The position numbers and the translations under genes were made by a program. A DNA stretch of 64,000 nt. Source: Erythrobasidium yunnanense (Eukaryota > Basidiomycota > Cystobasidiomycetes > Erythrobasidiales > Erythrobasidiaceae). Numbering within the stretch: the stretch's first letter is position 1; each line of letters begins with the position of its first letter. Location: the NCBI GenBank assembly GCA_001600175.1, contig BCJC01000004.1:496001-560000 (forward strand), written 5' to 3'. Positions 47,855-59,929 of this stretch are shown here, in pieces. Below the pieces are notes generated by a model. It saw only the letters and a list, made by a program, of their open reading frames with translations, did not search any database and was not told the origin of the DNA.

Positions 47855-50720
47855 TTATCTGGCGCCTGCGTTCATAGTCTTCTCGATCTTCTTCTTTGCG
47901 GCCGTCACTGCAAATCAGATCAGCGCCAAGGACCAGGAAGACGGCCGAGCATGGTCGCACTCACTTTCTCTCGACAGCTGATTGGAAGTCACCCATCCTT
48001 CAGGCCAGATCTTCGTGAGCTATAAGCGCAAGAGGCTAATCAGCATTAGTCCTGAGCGCTTCCTTCAAAGCAAAGTCTGACCTCCTGGTATCTTGCCTTA
48101 GTAGCGTTCATAGCGCTGGGTGGTTCCTGCTTCTCGACCTCTCTGTGATTTGGTAGATTTTTAATCAGTAAAGCCTTGCAGTCCTGTCTGCGAGGAAACA
48201 GTGCTCACGCCTTTTCCGTCTTTCGATCTGTGATTTCCGAGCTCATAGTCATGATGCGCCATAAGTGCATACGAGCTGAGTCGTTGAATTTGAACTTCGG
48301 CTTTGGCTTCTCGGCTGCGAAGACGGTCTTGATTAGTATGCCAACGAATCCGCTTATGAGTATTCATTGCTTACGACCCTCTCCGTGTGCAGCGGCAGGA
48401 GCAGCGCTCGTATCTCCATCACTCCCTACGGGCGTAAGGCTATGTGCTCTCTGCGCAGCCTGGCCATTCTCTGCTGCTCCACTCGCTTTATTCTGATTGT
48501 TCGCTTTCCACTCCTCCATTTCTTTCTCCCATACTTTGACTTTGGCATCATATTCTGCTTTCAAGGTAGGGAGCGTCTTGTTGGCTTCGGCGGAGAGCTC
48601 TTTGATGGATTGTGCGATCTCTTCTTCCAGCATCTCGCAGCGGGGGTCACATACTTCTCGCTTGATGAGTTTCTGCGTGACAAGTGTTGCTCAGTTACCT
48701 AGTCTGTCTTGTGAAACGATGGTAGGGTGACTTACGACCATCGTAAAGCGATTGTAGGGAAAGATGTTCGGCATGATATTGAAGAAGTTGTCGTCGTATT
48801 CACCATGCTTCATCGCTAGTATCGCGACATCTACGAGCATAGGCTTGATGTATTGAGGAAATTTCGATTTAGGAATGAAGGATTCTGTGCACAGGATCAG
48901 ACGTCAGTATCATGACACAATATGGGAGAGATGGGGAAGCTGTCGTACCTTTCGCTACTACTTTTCGAAGCTTGGCAAGTGCTGCCTCGACGGGCGTGCT
49001 GACGGCATCGTATTCGTACTGTATTTCTCAGATCTATCAGCTTCCTCATTAACCCATCTACCTGTAACAGCTTAGCCTCACCTTCTTCGCTCCCTTCTCG
49101 GGACTTGGATTGAACGCAAACACATTTGTCGGCTTCGGCGCTGGAGTCGATGACATTACTCTCGACCCATCTCCCATCGAAGCGTCCTGCATCTCCGTAT
49201 CTCCATCTCCCTCATCTAGATTGATAGGCGACATTCTCGATCCATTGTCTACATTGCTCGGCGTCTGCGAGACTGATTTCGAGCGACCGTGACCGGTATG
49301 AGGTGGTCCGGGAGATGATTCGAGAGGAGGAGAAGAAGGTGCTGCCGTTGATGATGGGAGGTGGGAGTACATAACTGCGTCTTTTGACATAAGAGGACCT
49401 TTCGGATTAACAGGTATTTGTTGGGCACTGTTACTTCTTGACGAGCTGGGATGTTTGACAGTCGATGTAGAAGCAGGAGCCGTAGAGGTGGATGCCATAG
49501 CAGCCTGCTGTGGCGCAGGCGATTCACTTGCACTCGCTTGTTTCTTGACTTCGTTGTTCTCGGATGCGGCTAGTTTGGCATTTCGTTTCGCTTCTTTGGC
49601 GGCTACTGCTTCGCTGACCAGTTTTGTGGTCCCGTCTGCTTGTACCACTGTTACTTTTGGCTTGTTGACAGAGCCGAATTTACGCCCTCGCTGCTTTCCT
49701 CTGTTCAGCAAGCAGTCAGCTTGTGCCAACCAAGGATTCAGCATAGTGATAGAAGCGGACTCACTTATTGCTGCTGTCATCCTCTACAGTCTCCACAGGC
49801 CCAACGATCGCACAGTATCCCTCAATCTTCGGAGTAGGCTGGAACTTCGGTTCATCGACAAGCATTTCGCTATCGTCTACGAAGGGATCGTCAACGTCGT
49901 AGCCTTCGTCTCTGTCCAGTACGCGCTTCTTCTTGATCACGGGTTTCTTGCCTTTGCGCGCTAGTTCGAGAGCAGCTTGCATGGCTCGCTGGGAATCCGT
50001 GACTTCGGGCTGCATCATCAACGCGTGAATCAGCTTGCGATTCAGAACAGAAGGCAGTGAGCGTGGACGCACCTCCTTCTCTGCGGCCGCCTCCTTCTCT
50101 GCAGCCGTCTCATCGGCCTCTGCATTCCCATTACTGTCCTCGCCTTTCTCATTATCTTCCTGCTCATCATCGCTCGCTCCACTACTAGACGCTTCGTCGT
50201 CCACCGCTACCTCTTCCACCGGTAATAGTAGACCATGTTTCTGTGCAGTATCATGTATATCGAAGATGGGGACATGTTTCGCTAGAGGTTCTTTTCCAGG
50301 TGGGTAGCCAGGGAAAGTCAATACCATTCGAATGGTAGGCTGTACACGGGCTTTCTTGGCTGGTGGAGGTGCAGGAACAGACGTAGAGTCGTTGTTATCG
50401 CCATTATTGTTGACAGTTGACGCGTTTTCGGCAATCCCAGAAGTTGGAGGTGATACTTTGGCTTTCTTTCCAGCGCCAGAACCAGGGACGTATGTGCCGC
50501 CGACAGCAGCAGTGGATACAGTAGCACCACCATCTTCAGTGCTGTCATTGCTGGCTTTCCCCTTGCCTTTATCTTTCCTGGCAGCTTCAGCGAGTTCGGT
50601 CTGTCGCTGTTCTTCAAGGGCCCTTCGTTCCATATCGGCAAGGAAATCACCAGCTACACCTTTGGGACCAGGTACAGAGTGACCAGCTGTGAGGCCATCG
50701 ACTTGCATGTCTTCCTCCAT
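47855..50720 (-). CDS. HPC2: Hpc2/ubinuclein subunit of the HIR histone chaperone
   Basis: Nine exons (49765-50720, 49082-49700, 48949-49018, 48736-48884, 48375-48672, 48209-48314, 48082-48142, 47965-48019, 47855-47907) give 788 aa. The N-terminal third is disordered, then VLTFPGYPPGKEPLAKHVP. The Hpc2-related domain follows at about 275-310 (RDEGYDVDDPFVDDSEMLVD), which binds the Hir/HIRA subunit and H3.3-H4. After a Ser/Pro-rich linker comes the ubinuclein middle domain (ALAKLRKVVAKESFIPKSKF, PNIFPYNRFTMVKLIKREV). The C-terminal LTKIWPEGWVTSNQLSRE is also shared with ubinucleins. HIR deposits H3-H4 independently of replication. All exons keep phase. Confidence 0.9.
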
Positions 50721-51527
50721 CAGTCCAGCTTGTTTTTGGAGGGATCAGCAGCGAGCGAGCTGCTGCGGGGTGACTGTAGCTGAGCTGAGTGTTTGCAATG
50801 CATTTGTATATGTTTGTACATTCTGTTTTGAGTATCTTTCACTCACTTCGTTGCCCTTTGTAGCCTTGTTTTTGGCGGGTTCACCCTGCTCCCAGTTGTC
50901 CGCAATCTACGATTCACCCTTGACTGATTTTGCGAAGTCGTAAGTTGGGCAGCCAGATCTGGGCGTGTACGCTCGAAAATAGGGGTAAGGCAGCACGCAT
51001 GAAGATGCAAGGATGGACGGTCTGTACGTAGTAGCTTGTTCTTGTACAAGTATACAACCAGATGATATGCTCTAGCTTGCCCTGTGCCCCGAAAACTTGC
51101 TGTTTTGTGCCTTCTTTCTCGACTTCAACGCGTTGACATCGGAGTCGTGAGAAACAGCCTGACTTTGACAGACAAGACTGTGCATGACATCTACAAGTAG
51201 CAGCTAGTATCACTATCCTTGCTTTTCTGCCCTACTTTACGCGCTTTCTTTTCAATTCCGCCACATCAGCTTGAGCTTCTCGTATTCTGACGTCGCTGCA
51301 TCGAGAGACTGAGAAGATTTCAACAGAGACAACTTGCAGAAGAAGATATAGAGAAGATAAGGCTTTGCTCTTTTACAAACTCAACGCAGACCAGCAAGCT
51401 GTACAAACCACTCTTCCTGACTGCTGGCTGGCTGCTCCGACGGGCATCTCTTGCTCCTCCTACAAAATATACCCTTTCTTCTGCCTGGTCACTTGCTAGA
51501 CCTGGCAATCCCATCTTCCATAGAGCA
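50721..51527. promoter_or_regulatory. Divergent upstream region, HPC2 / UVE1
   Basis: About 800 bp without a gene. An extra noncoding first exon on either side cannot be excluded. Confidence 0.4.
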
Positions 51528-54031
51528 ATGTCTCGCAGTCCATCTCCAGCGAATGAAGAGCTTCATGTCGTTCAGTCCCCATCGGTGATTCCCTTTCCAG
51601 CTCCAGCAACTCCCCTCCGTTCTCAGCGCAGTGCCGCAAAAGCAGCTACTTCATCCATGAAGGTGAAACAAGAAGCTACTACCGACGAAGAAGGAATGAC
51701 CACAGCCTCAGAGCCAGATCTCACAAATGACGACACGGCAGATAGCTGGTCTGCAGGGGAAGGAGAGACGGATGAAGCTATAATGATGGAAGAGGACGAC
51801 GATGCGTCAGTGGGTATACCGACAGAAGATGAATCACCTCCTCCGCAGCCGAGATCAGCTAGGAAACGCAAGACACCAGCAAAGAAGAAGGCGACGGCAG
51901 CTGCTATGGCGAAAGCGAGTGATGGAGAGGAGGAAGTAGCAGAAGAATCAGCTTCATCACCTGCGAAAAAGAAGAGAAAGACGGCCGCTGCGTCTTCAGC
52001 CAAGAAAAGCAATGGAAAAGCAGCAAAGAAAGCAGCTGCAGCGAATGGCGTTACAAGTAAAGATTTCGGTGGTGAGCAAGAAGAGATAGACACAGGCATT
52101 CTCTCCGACTCTTCAGGCCTCACGCCCGCCGAAGAGCTTTCCGAGAACCAAGAAGAGGAAAAGAAACCGAAACGCAAGCGTAAAGCAGGACCTGCGAAAC
52201 CGAGGAAACCAAGAGCTCCTAAACCAGAACCTGTATATGTCATACCGGATGTGGAGAAGAAGCCGAATCCCGGATATCAAGGAAGATTGGGATATGCATG
52301 CTTGAATACTATACTCAGGAAGAAGAAGCCGCTGCCTATCTTTTGCAGCAGGACGTGCAGGTGCGCCTCTCTTTACCGTTTACGGCGTTGTTGAAGCCAG
52401 ACTGACCGATTGCCTGTGGTATCGCAGAATCGATACCATCAAGAAAAACGGCATGGACTTTCTTAAAGAGCTTGGACGGACGAATATCAAGGATTTAATC
52501 CAGCTTATAGAATGGAACGAAGCCAACAATATCCGCTTTATGCGTCTCTCATCGGAGATGTTTCCCTTCGCAAGCCATGGAGAGTATGGATACACGCTTG
52601 AATATGCGGATAAAGAATTGAAAGAGGCTGGAGACTTGGTCAAGAAGTACGGACATAGAGTCACTACTCATCCTGGGCAGGTGGGTCTAACTTTCCCTTC
52701 TTCGCTTTGTTGGGATGTCAGGCTTATCGGGATTGTGATACGCAGTTCACGCAATTGGGAAGTCCTCGTCCGATAGTTGTCGACAACGCCGTAAAAGACC
52801 TCGTCTATCACTGCGAGATGCTAGACCGCATGGGCATGGGCCCTGACAGCGTGATGATCATACACGGCGGCGGTACATTCCAAGACAAACCCGCTACGCT
52901 GGAACGCATAAAGAAGAACTATAGAGAACGATTGCCGGATAATGTGAAAGGAAGAGTCGTACTGGAGAATGACGAGATGTGCTATAATGTAGATGACCTC
53001 CTCCCGCTGTGCGAGGAGCTGAATATTCCTATGGTCCTCGGTGAGCTGCATCTCTTGATCCTATACGGAAACGAGCTGACACGGAACGTACAGATTATCA
53101 CCACGATTGGATCTACCCTCGAGCTGAACAATCGCTCGAGGAGCTCATGCCGCGCATCCTAGCAACATGGGAGAGGAAGTAAGCATCCTGCAATTTGATA
53201 ACTGTAAAATCATTGTCGTGCTGATGACAATGTGGCTTTACAGAGGCATCAAGCCAAAGTTCCATTTGAGCGAGCCTAGACCTGGTGCTGTTACAGTCAT
53301 GGAACGACGGGCGCACTCTGATAGATGCAAGACTCTACCTACTCCTCTTCCCTCGCATGTCGGTATGTCGTCTGTTTTTCTCTTCCCTAACGCCCGCCTT
53401 GCTGATCACTCGTTCCCTCGCAGACTTGATGATCGAAGCGAAGGACAAAGAACAAGCTGTTCTAGAACTTCATCGAATCTACGACCTCCAGCCCGTGCAT
53501 CACGAATCCCTCCGTCCGCCCGCCGAAGTCGAGACGCTGCACACACAAGGCCGCAAGTCATCCAAGAAGAAGAAGGCGAAAGCAGCCGCCGAAGCTGACG
53601 AAGAAGGAGAAGGTGTAGAAGAAGCTGTGGATCCGGATGAAGCTATGCTAGATGTGGACGGAGCGGAAGTAGCTCCGCCCGTAGAGGGCACAAATGCCAA
53701 GAAGGCAAAAACACCCGCTAAGAGAGGAAGAGCTAAGAAAGAATCCGCTGTTAAGGCTGAGGAGAACGGCGAAGAAGGTCAAGAACAGCCGAAATCAGCA
53801 GCGAAGAAAGCTGCTACACCACGCAAATCTAGAGCGAAGAAAGCTGCTGCTCCTGCTCCTGCCGCTGCAAAGACAGAAGAAGAGGAGAAGAATCTGGAAG
53901 AACAAGTCAGAGCTGAACCGCCTGAGGCGGAACCTATTGAGGACATGAAGATGAAGGAAGTACCAGAACCTATCGTCGATTCTGTGCCTTGCGAAACTCC
54001 AGCTGATAGTCAAGAAAGCAAAGCAGCGTGA
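51528..54031 (+). CDS. UVE1: UV-damage endonuclease Uve1
   Basis: Six exons (51528-52360, 52428-52680, 52746-53040, 53094-53178, 53244-53362, 53424-54031) give 730 aa. A disordered basic/acidic N-terminus of about 240 residues is followed by the TIM-barrel catalytic domain: GRLGYACLNTILR, FMRLSSEMFPFASHGEYGY, THPGQFTQLGSP, VMIIHGGGTFQDK, VLENDEMCYNVDDLLP and DYHHDWIYPR. These contain the His, Glu and Asp ligands of the metal cluster. The enzyme nicks DNA 5' of UV photoproducts and other lesions, starting a repair path separate from NER. It ends with a Lys/Ala/Glu-rich tail of about 180 residues, which the family core does not need. Confidence 0.93.
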
Positions 54032-54170
54032 AGAAAATCATACGGCTCGTGACAACACAAAACGTGCATCTAGATATATGCTTCAACCCATCTGATTAGT
54101 GATACCCTCGTTAGCCTATGTAGCATACTCTAGATCAATCCTGCTGAGATACATGCATTGCTCAATCACA

Positions 54171-55803
54171 TTACACAACAGTACTGATAAGAATCGTAAA
54201 GAGCGCCGCGATTCCCGCAAAGATAAGAAATACAGTCTGTGCGCCCAACTTCGCTTGCAGTATAGGGAACGACAACCCTACAGCGAAATTCGTGATCCAA
54301 TTTACGGATAAGCCCAATGAGCCTGTTGCAGCTGCACTCGCTGGAGGGACTACTTCGGGTAGAAGAACGAAAGGTATAGGACCTAAACCGATACTGAATG
54401 ACGACACGAAGAGGACGATGAAGAGACTTGCGAGGATCGGGTGGTTGGAGATCGTTAAGGAGAGAAGAAGGGCGGAGAGAGACATGCACGCGATGGAAGT
54501 AAGGAGGAGAGGACGTCGGCCGACGCGCTGTACGGTAGCCGTCAGCTTTGTACGTCTTTGTTCGAGTAGATGAGCTTACATCGATAAGATACAGAGGAGG
54601 AAACGTCTGCAAAGTATATGTTTTCAGCCAAGCAGCCAAGCCTTTCGCAGCGCGACTCACCATGATCAGATTGACAACCGTGGTCAGAAGAGCGATATAG
54701 CCCGCAGCAGTCGGTAAGGCCGTCTTCATGATATCCGTCGAGTAGTACAGAACTGGCCGAAGTCAATGTCAGCCACTCTAGCAAAGCAATTTATAGTGAT
54801 GCCTTACCTGCGTTAATGCCCGAAGCTTGCTGAGCTACCTGAGTGATGAGGACTATGCGGATGCCTGTCCGTGTAGCTGGGGATCTCAGGACAGCCCACA
54901 TCGTCGTAGGCGTCTGACCAGCCGTCTCGCTTGCCGGCTCAGCTGTGTTCTCGCCAAGTAGACGTCGTTCTTCCGGCGATGGGAGACCCTCCTCTGGCTC
55001 GCTTGTGTGGTCAGTCTTGCCTTGACTTAGTAGCCAAGCGGGGCTTTCGGGCATGTTCGCGCTTAGGAGAAGCTGGAATGCAGCTACAATGGCACTGATG
55101 ACCATCACATAGCGCCATGCTTTGATGCGAGCCAAACTGAGAGATGCGCATTGTCCGCAGAGGATGCCAATCACGATTGATAGCTGGTTCAGGACCCCTA
55201 ATATACTTGTCAGCGGTGGTACGAAAGGACGGTCGTTCGCGCGCACCTATGCTGCCTTTGCCTTCCGGAGGTGCCATTTCACTGAGGTACGTGGGCACAA
55301 GGACGACAGCTATACCGCAGCCGACACCGACGATGGCGCTGTTAAGACATGCCTATCAGCCGTTGTCCCTTGTTAGAACAGCAAGCGCGACTTACCGTCC
55401 CGCAACGAGCAGAAGGAAGTTCGGCGCCAGGCTCATAATGACTGCTCCACTTCCCACAGCTGTTCCTCCAAGTATACATGCACTCTTTCTGCCTTTCGTA
55501 TCCGCTATGCTGCCCGCGACCAGGCTTCCAAGCAGACCTCCGATTGTGTATATCGAGCTGAGGAGACCGAAGCGGTAGCCCTGCAGGTGATCTCAGTAAC
55601 TACTCACGACTGGTATGTCCATAAGGACTGACGGTCATGCTGAAACAAGCTGGCAGGACCCCGTTGCCGGCGTCATTGTGAGAATGGCAGTTCAAGGCGT
55701 CGTACAAGCTGTTGAGGGAAGAGATGGAGAAGCCGTATTGGAAGGTGAGACTGCATATCCAGGCATAGGCGAGAGAGCGCTTCAAGGTGCGTTTTTGGGT
55801 CAT
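54171..55803 (-). CDS. Sugar-porter-family MFS transporter (YBR241C/VPS73-like)
   Basis: Seven exons (55633-55803, 55396-55580, 55247-55338, 54808-55197, 54661-54752, 54580-54606, 54171-54527) give 437 aa with 12 predicted helices. Sugar-porter signatures are visible: GSIADTKGRKSA after helix 2, PTYLSEMAP, the PESPAWLLSQGK motif with a large loop, QQASGIN and IDRVGRRPLLL. The substitution of Ala for the usual Arg in PESPRW is seen. The C-terminal part (PILASLFIVLFVSSFSIGLG, GPIPFVLLPEVVP) matches the vacuolar YBR241C/VPS73 branch better than plasma-membrane hexose carriers. The substrate is unknown. The 27-nt exon 6 codes TFPPLYLID and completes the loop before RVGRRP. Confidence 0.85.
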
Positions 55804-56011
55804 GTCTGGATAGCCGAGATGGAGCGCGTCAAGCTGGACGTATTGGGGTTACGCAGGCATGAGGACGTGTTGATTAGTCTGTAGAGTAATGACCCCTTCG
55901 CAGATTTATGTATAGGTCTTTGTTGAAGAAGCGAGGCTCTTCATCATGACGACTCGCGACTTTCGCGAAGACTGCCCATAGACTGACGAAACACCCACTG
56001 ACATCTGCATC

Positions 56012-57753
56012 ATGGCACAAGCTACTAGCCGTCCGTCTCGTTCATCCCATGTCTGTAACGCCCTGGCTAAAATCGTTGCAGGCCCGCCGGTTGGCCTCCC
56101 TGTCGAGCTATGTCAAATGATCCTGAACTACATGCACAATCCGGTGCGCCTGCTGTCGGTCGTATCTTCTGCTTTGCAGCTGACCGCCTATCACAGAGCC
56201 GATCGACATTGGTCGCGATTGCCTGCATCAATTCAGTCTTTCGGAGTGCGGTTCTACCTCGTCTCGTTAGCAAGCTAGCGATGGAGCTCACTGCACAGCG
56301 TCTTGAGAGAGCCTGCAAAGAACTCAGCCTATCCACCTTGGCCGTTTGCAAGCATCTCGAGCTTGTAATTTGTGATCTCAACTCTGTCAAGGCAATGCAA
56401 ACAATGCTCGCACAGCTTCTGGCGAGTCTCAGCGGCTTGGAGACCGTCACCATCCAAGTCAGATGTGGTCGAGACCAGCTAGTCAAAGACTATCTGCCCT
56501 GCACCAGACTTCTCGCAAGTCTCGTCACGAACAGCAGACCAGCAACCACCTTCTGCCTGCAGCTCGTCAGTACATCAAGAAGGGGCCTTACAATCCTACT
56601 ACATGACCTTGAGAGGTTCCTTCAATTACCCTGCAAGGAGTTATCGCTGCATAAGGTCTCAATCGGCGGGACGCTGTTGGCGAATGGCAGACGCAGACTC
56701 CTGGAAGGCCCTTTGAGGAGTCTTAAGTTACTCCGAGTGCAGGATGCGGATATTCCGGATTGGTGCCTCCTGGACATCGTTAGCAAAGCAAATCTCGACG
56801 AGATGGAAATGTCTGGCAATACATATGGACCTAGTCAGTCCATAACATGCGGACTTATCTTCGAACAGCCTGGTCTGCAAAAGACTCTCGTTCATGCAGA
56901 ATTCTTGGACATGCCGTTCCATCAGCTCTATTCCAGCGAGATCCCCAGGTCGCCTGGGCGAGTCAAATATACATCGTCTACTCCAACAATGACAAATCTG
57001 CAAACTCTACGTATCGGTTCACGACAAAAGCCCTACTGTCTGCAAAATGCCTTGAGTCCTCTCCTGCAGTCTTTCTCCTTGCCAGCTTTACACACTTTGA
57101 AGATCATTACGAACAACAGTGATTATTGGTTCGGGACGCAGATGGAAGACGTATTTCTGTTGTTGCCAAGCCTCAAGCATGTGCATATCGTGGATCAATG
57201 GGAGGATACAGACAGGGTGCCCGCAAGCTGGTATCTTCAGGACAGGCTCAAGCAATTCAAATCTTTCTGCGAGCATAACGACATTGATGTCATTCTCTCT
57301 GTCTGCGTAAGTGTACGACAAAGCAGCCCGATAAAGTTCCTCAATATACCAGCCTTGTCCCGCAACCTTGGCAATTTGGGCACAATGCTCGCGGTGCTCT
57401 ATATCGATACACAACTCCCCACATGCTTGACCGTCGATGGCCTTCAGGAATGCCATCTATCGCGGATGCGGGAGCTGGTTATCATTCTACCTCTGGATCC
57501 GCCGTACATGGGCGACCTGACACATTGGCTACTTACCATACGAGTACCAAAGCTGGAATCTATATCGATCACGGTGCACGACTGCATGCACGCAGGCTAT
57601 CTCGTTGAGGCCGTTCGAAGATGCTTGCCGACATTCGAAAGCCTTCAACGCGTTTCGCTTAAAGTACCTGTGGGACCTACTGGTCCGTTGTTTGAGGTGG
57701 AGACGCAGTGCGGACTGCTGGGCATAGATTTCTCGGTGGAGTTTCTACTATAA
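56012..57753 (+). CDS. F-box-like protein, tandem copy 1
   Basis: Two exons (56012-56143, 56197-57753) give 562 aa. Near the N-terminus lies an F-box-like segment, VGLPVELCQMILNYMHNPSR, followed by LVAIACINSVFRSAVLPRL, the usual helix 1-3 pattern. The rest is Leu-rich with irregular repeats that may form an LRR-like solenoid (LESISITVHDC, LQRVSLKVPVG). F-box proteins link Skp1-Cul1 ubiquitin ligases to substrates; the assignment rests on pattern only. The intron is supported because the second copy has the same NPSxAT-x-N-x-x-FR continuity without a break. The C-terminus (LGIDFSVEFLL) is shared with copy 2. Confidence 0.7.
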
Positions 57754-57999
57754 GCTAGGTGAACGCTTCCAGCCTGGAAGAAGCGGTCGTCGGGCCCTAC
57801 TGCCGTAAAGTGAGTCGAGTGAAGCGTACATTGAGCCGATGAGAACCCAGCAATGTATCTTAGCTAGCTCGCTAGAGTGACGAGAAAGCCGGATGTCACG
57901 CAGCCTTCGGCCTTTATCAACCGTTCAATTGGTAATCTCAGCATCTGCCGCCAACGAACCGTGAATCATCGCCTCATCAAGGCTCGCCCCAACTGCATC

Positions 58000-59677
58000 A
58001 TGGCACACGATGTCGCAGACCGTACGTCGAGAATCGAGCCTTTCAGCGCGTTTAGTGATTGCCGTTCGCGCAGGCCCTGCCATAAGCCCGTCTGTCGACA
58101 TCTGCTACATGATCTTACAGCATCTCGACAATCCTAGCTGGGCGACACGTTTATGTTTTAGCCGTATCAATGCCGCCTTTCGCAAGGCGATACTGCCTCG
58201 CATTTTCATGACATTGAAGGTCAACCTCACTAGCAACGGTCTCGAACGAGTTCTAGACGATCTCAGCTCGCCAACATTGGCCAGCTGTCAGGTTCTTACC
58301 CTCGTTGTGCCAGAGGTCGACTTTCTAGACAAGACGCAGAAGCTGTACACCAGGCTGCTGAACGGCCTTACAACTCTACAAGCTCTCAATCTACAGGTCG
58401 CTCGAGCAGACGGGACGTCGGTTATCGCACATCTCCCTGCGACCAAGGCAATCCTACGCATTACGTCCGATATACGACCAGCATGCGAGTTGGCTCTTAG
58501 TTTTAAGACTCTCAACAGAACGGGCTTCGTCATGCTTCTGGACGACTTCGGCGCCTTTTTACAGTGTCCTTTCAGCGAGGTAATGGTAAATGGGCTCACT
58601 TTAATGAGCAGGGAGACCGGCGACAGAGGACTGCTTGCTGCAAGTGATAGTTTGTCAAAACTTCGCTCTCTCGAAGTACACAGTTCAGACGTCCTGCCTT
58701 TCTACCTTACTACTCTAGTCCAATCAAAGCTTCTCCGCAACATCTCGATGTCGCGCAACAGGGATCCAGTCTCCTGTGCATACATCTTCAATCTAAGGAA
58801 TGTACAGGACTCCCTCGTACACGCTAGCCTTCTCGATATGCCGTTTTATCGAGTCGCCGACAACAAAGTGGCTTCGTCAGCTCCCTGTTCTTCCACTTCT
58901 CCGCGTCCTCAAACCATGGTCGCTCTACAAACTCTGCGTGTTGGCCAAAAAGCGGGACCGAGGAATCAGAATCTGGCGCTTCGTCCACTCTTTGACGCTT
59001 TCCGCATGCCTGCCTTGAAAAGGCTGGAGCTAGTCATTAGCGGACAACAGACATGGTTCTTGGAGACGGTGCAGGATGTTATGTCTCAGCTTCCTAGCCT
59101 CAGGGAAATGCACGTAGACGATGAGTGGTACGAGACCTTCACGTCACGTCCGGATCAGGACCTCCAAGCAGGTCTACTGGCTTTCAAGGACTACTGTCGC
59201 AACAGGAGTATCATTTTCACCCTATCCGTCACCGTCAAGACTCCCAAGAATCAATCAGGGCCCTCAGTCAGTCTGAGAGGACTATCGAATAATCTCCGCC
59301 TGTGGAGCTCATTCGCGAACAAGATTGCGATGTTCTCGGAACAAGCAGTTGATGACTATGATGATAGTCACTCCCCGTTGATTCTTCCGGAACTACAAGA
59401 GCTGGTTATCAAAGTACCCAAGAATCCTCTATGCATGGTCGATCTGTCACATTGGTTACAGCTATTGGACACGCAGAAGGTTTCTTCTATCAGCCTCTTT
59501 ATACTCGATAAGTGGCATGCGGATAGTTTCACCCTCAAGATGCTCCTGAACTTGAGAAAGTTCAGTGGACTTCGCCGCTTAGCCCTCGAGCTGCCGATCG
59601 GTACGACTGGCTCGCTACACGACTTGAAGCAAAAGTCGGAAGAGCAAGGCGTTGACTTCTCTGTACAATTCGTATAA
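58000..59677 (+). CDS. F-box-like protein, tandem copy 2
   Basis: Exons 58000-58021 and 58074-59677 give 541 aa. The start MAHDVAD has the same context (catcATGGCACA) as copy 1. The F-box-like segment is SPSVDICYMILQHLDNPSWA followed by LCFSRINAAFRKAILPRIF. The Leu-rich body aligns with copy 1 throughout (LVHASLLDMPF in this copy, LVHAEFLDMPF in copy 1; RKFSGLRRLALELPIGTTGS; VDFSVQFV at the end). Skipping the first intron and starting at the in-frame ATG at 58010 would also give an open frame, so the N-terminus is less sure. The intron position differs from copy 1: here it lies before the F-box, there within it. Confidence 0.7.
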
Positions 59678-59929
59678 TGATGTACTGCCTACGACCTCGC
59701 GAGTTGGGGACGATGAAGGGGAGGTCCAGTAGAAGTACAGCTGGATAGTACACCAACGTTAATGCAATCTGGCTTCACGATTACGCCCAAGCGTCTCCTA
59801 ATTACCACTGTCACAAAGGGACCTGACACAAGGGCAGATGACTTGAGCTGCTACACACCGCTGATCCCGTCCACCTGTCCTCTGCTTACCGTACTAATTC
59901 AGAAAGACGACAAATCTTTGCACATAACC

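Noticed and set aside
58010-58073. Unspliced in-frame start (ATG at 58010) for F-box-like copy 2
   Set aside because: It is possible, but the ATG at 58000 shares its context with copy 1 and the intervening stretch has good GTACGT/GCGCAG splice signals and no family similarity.
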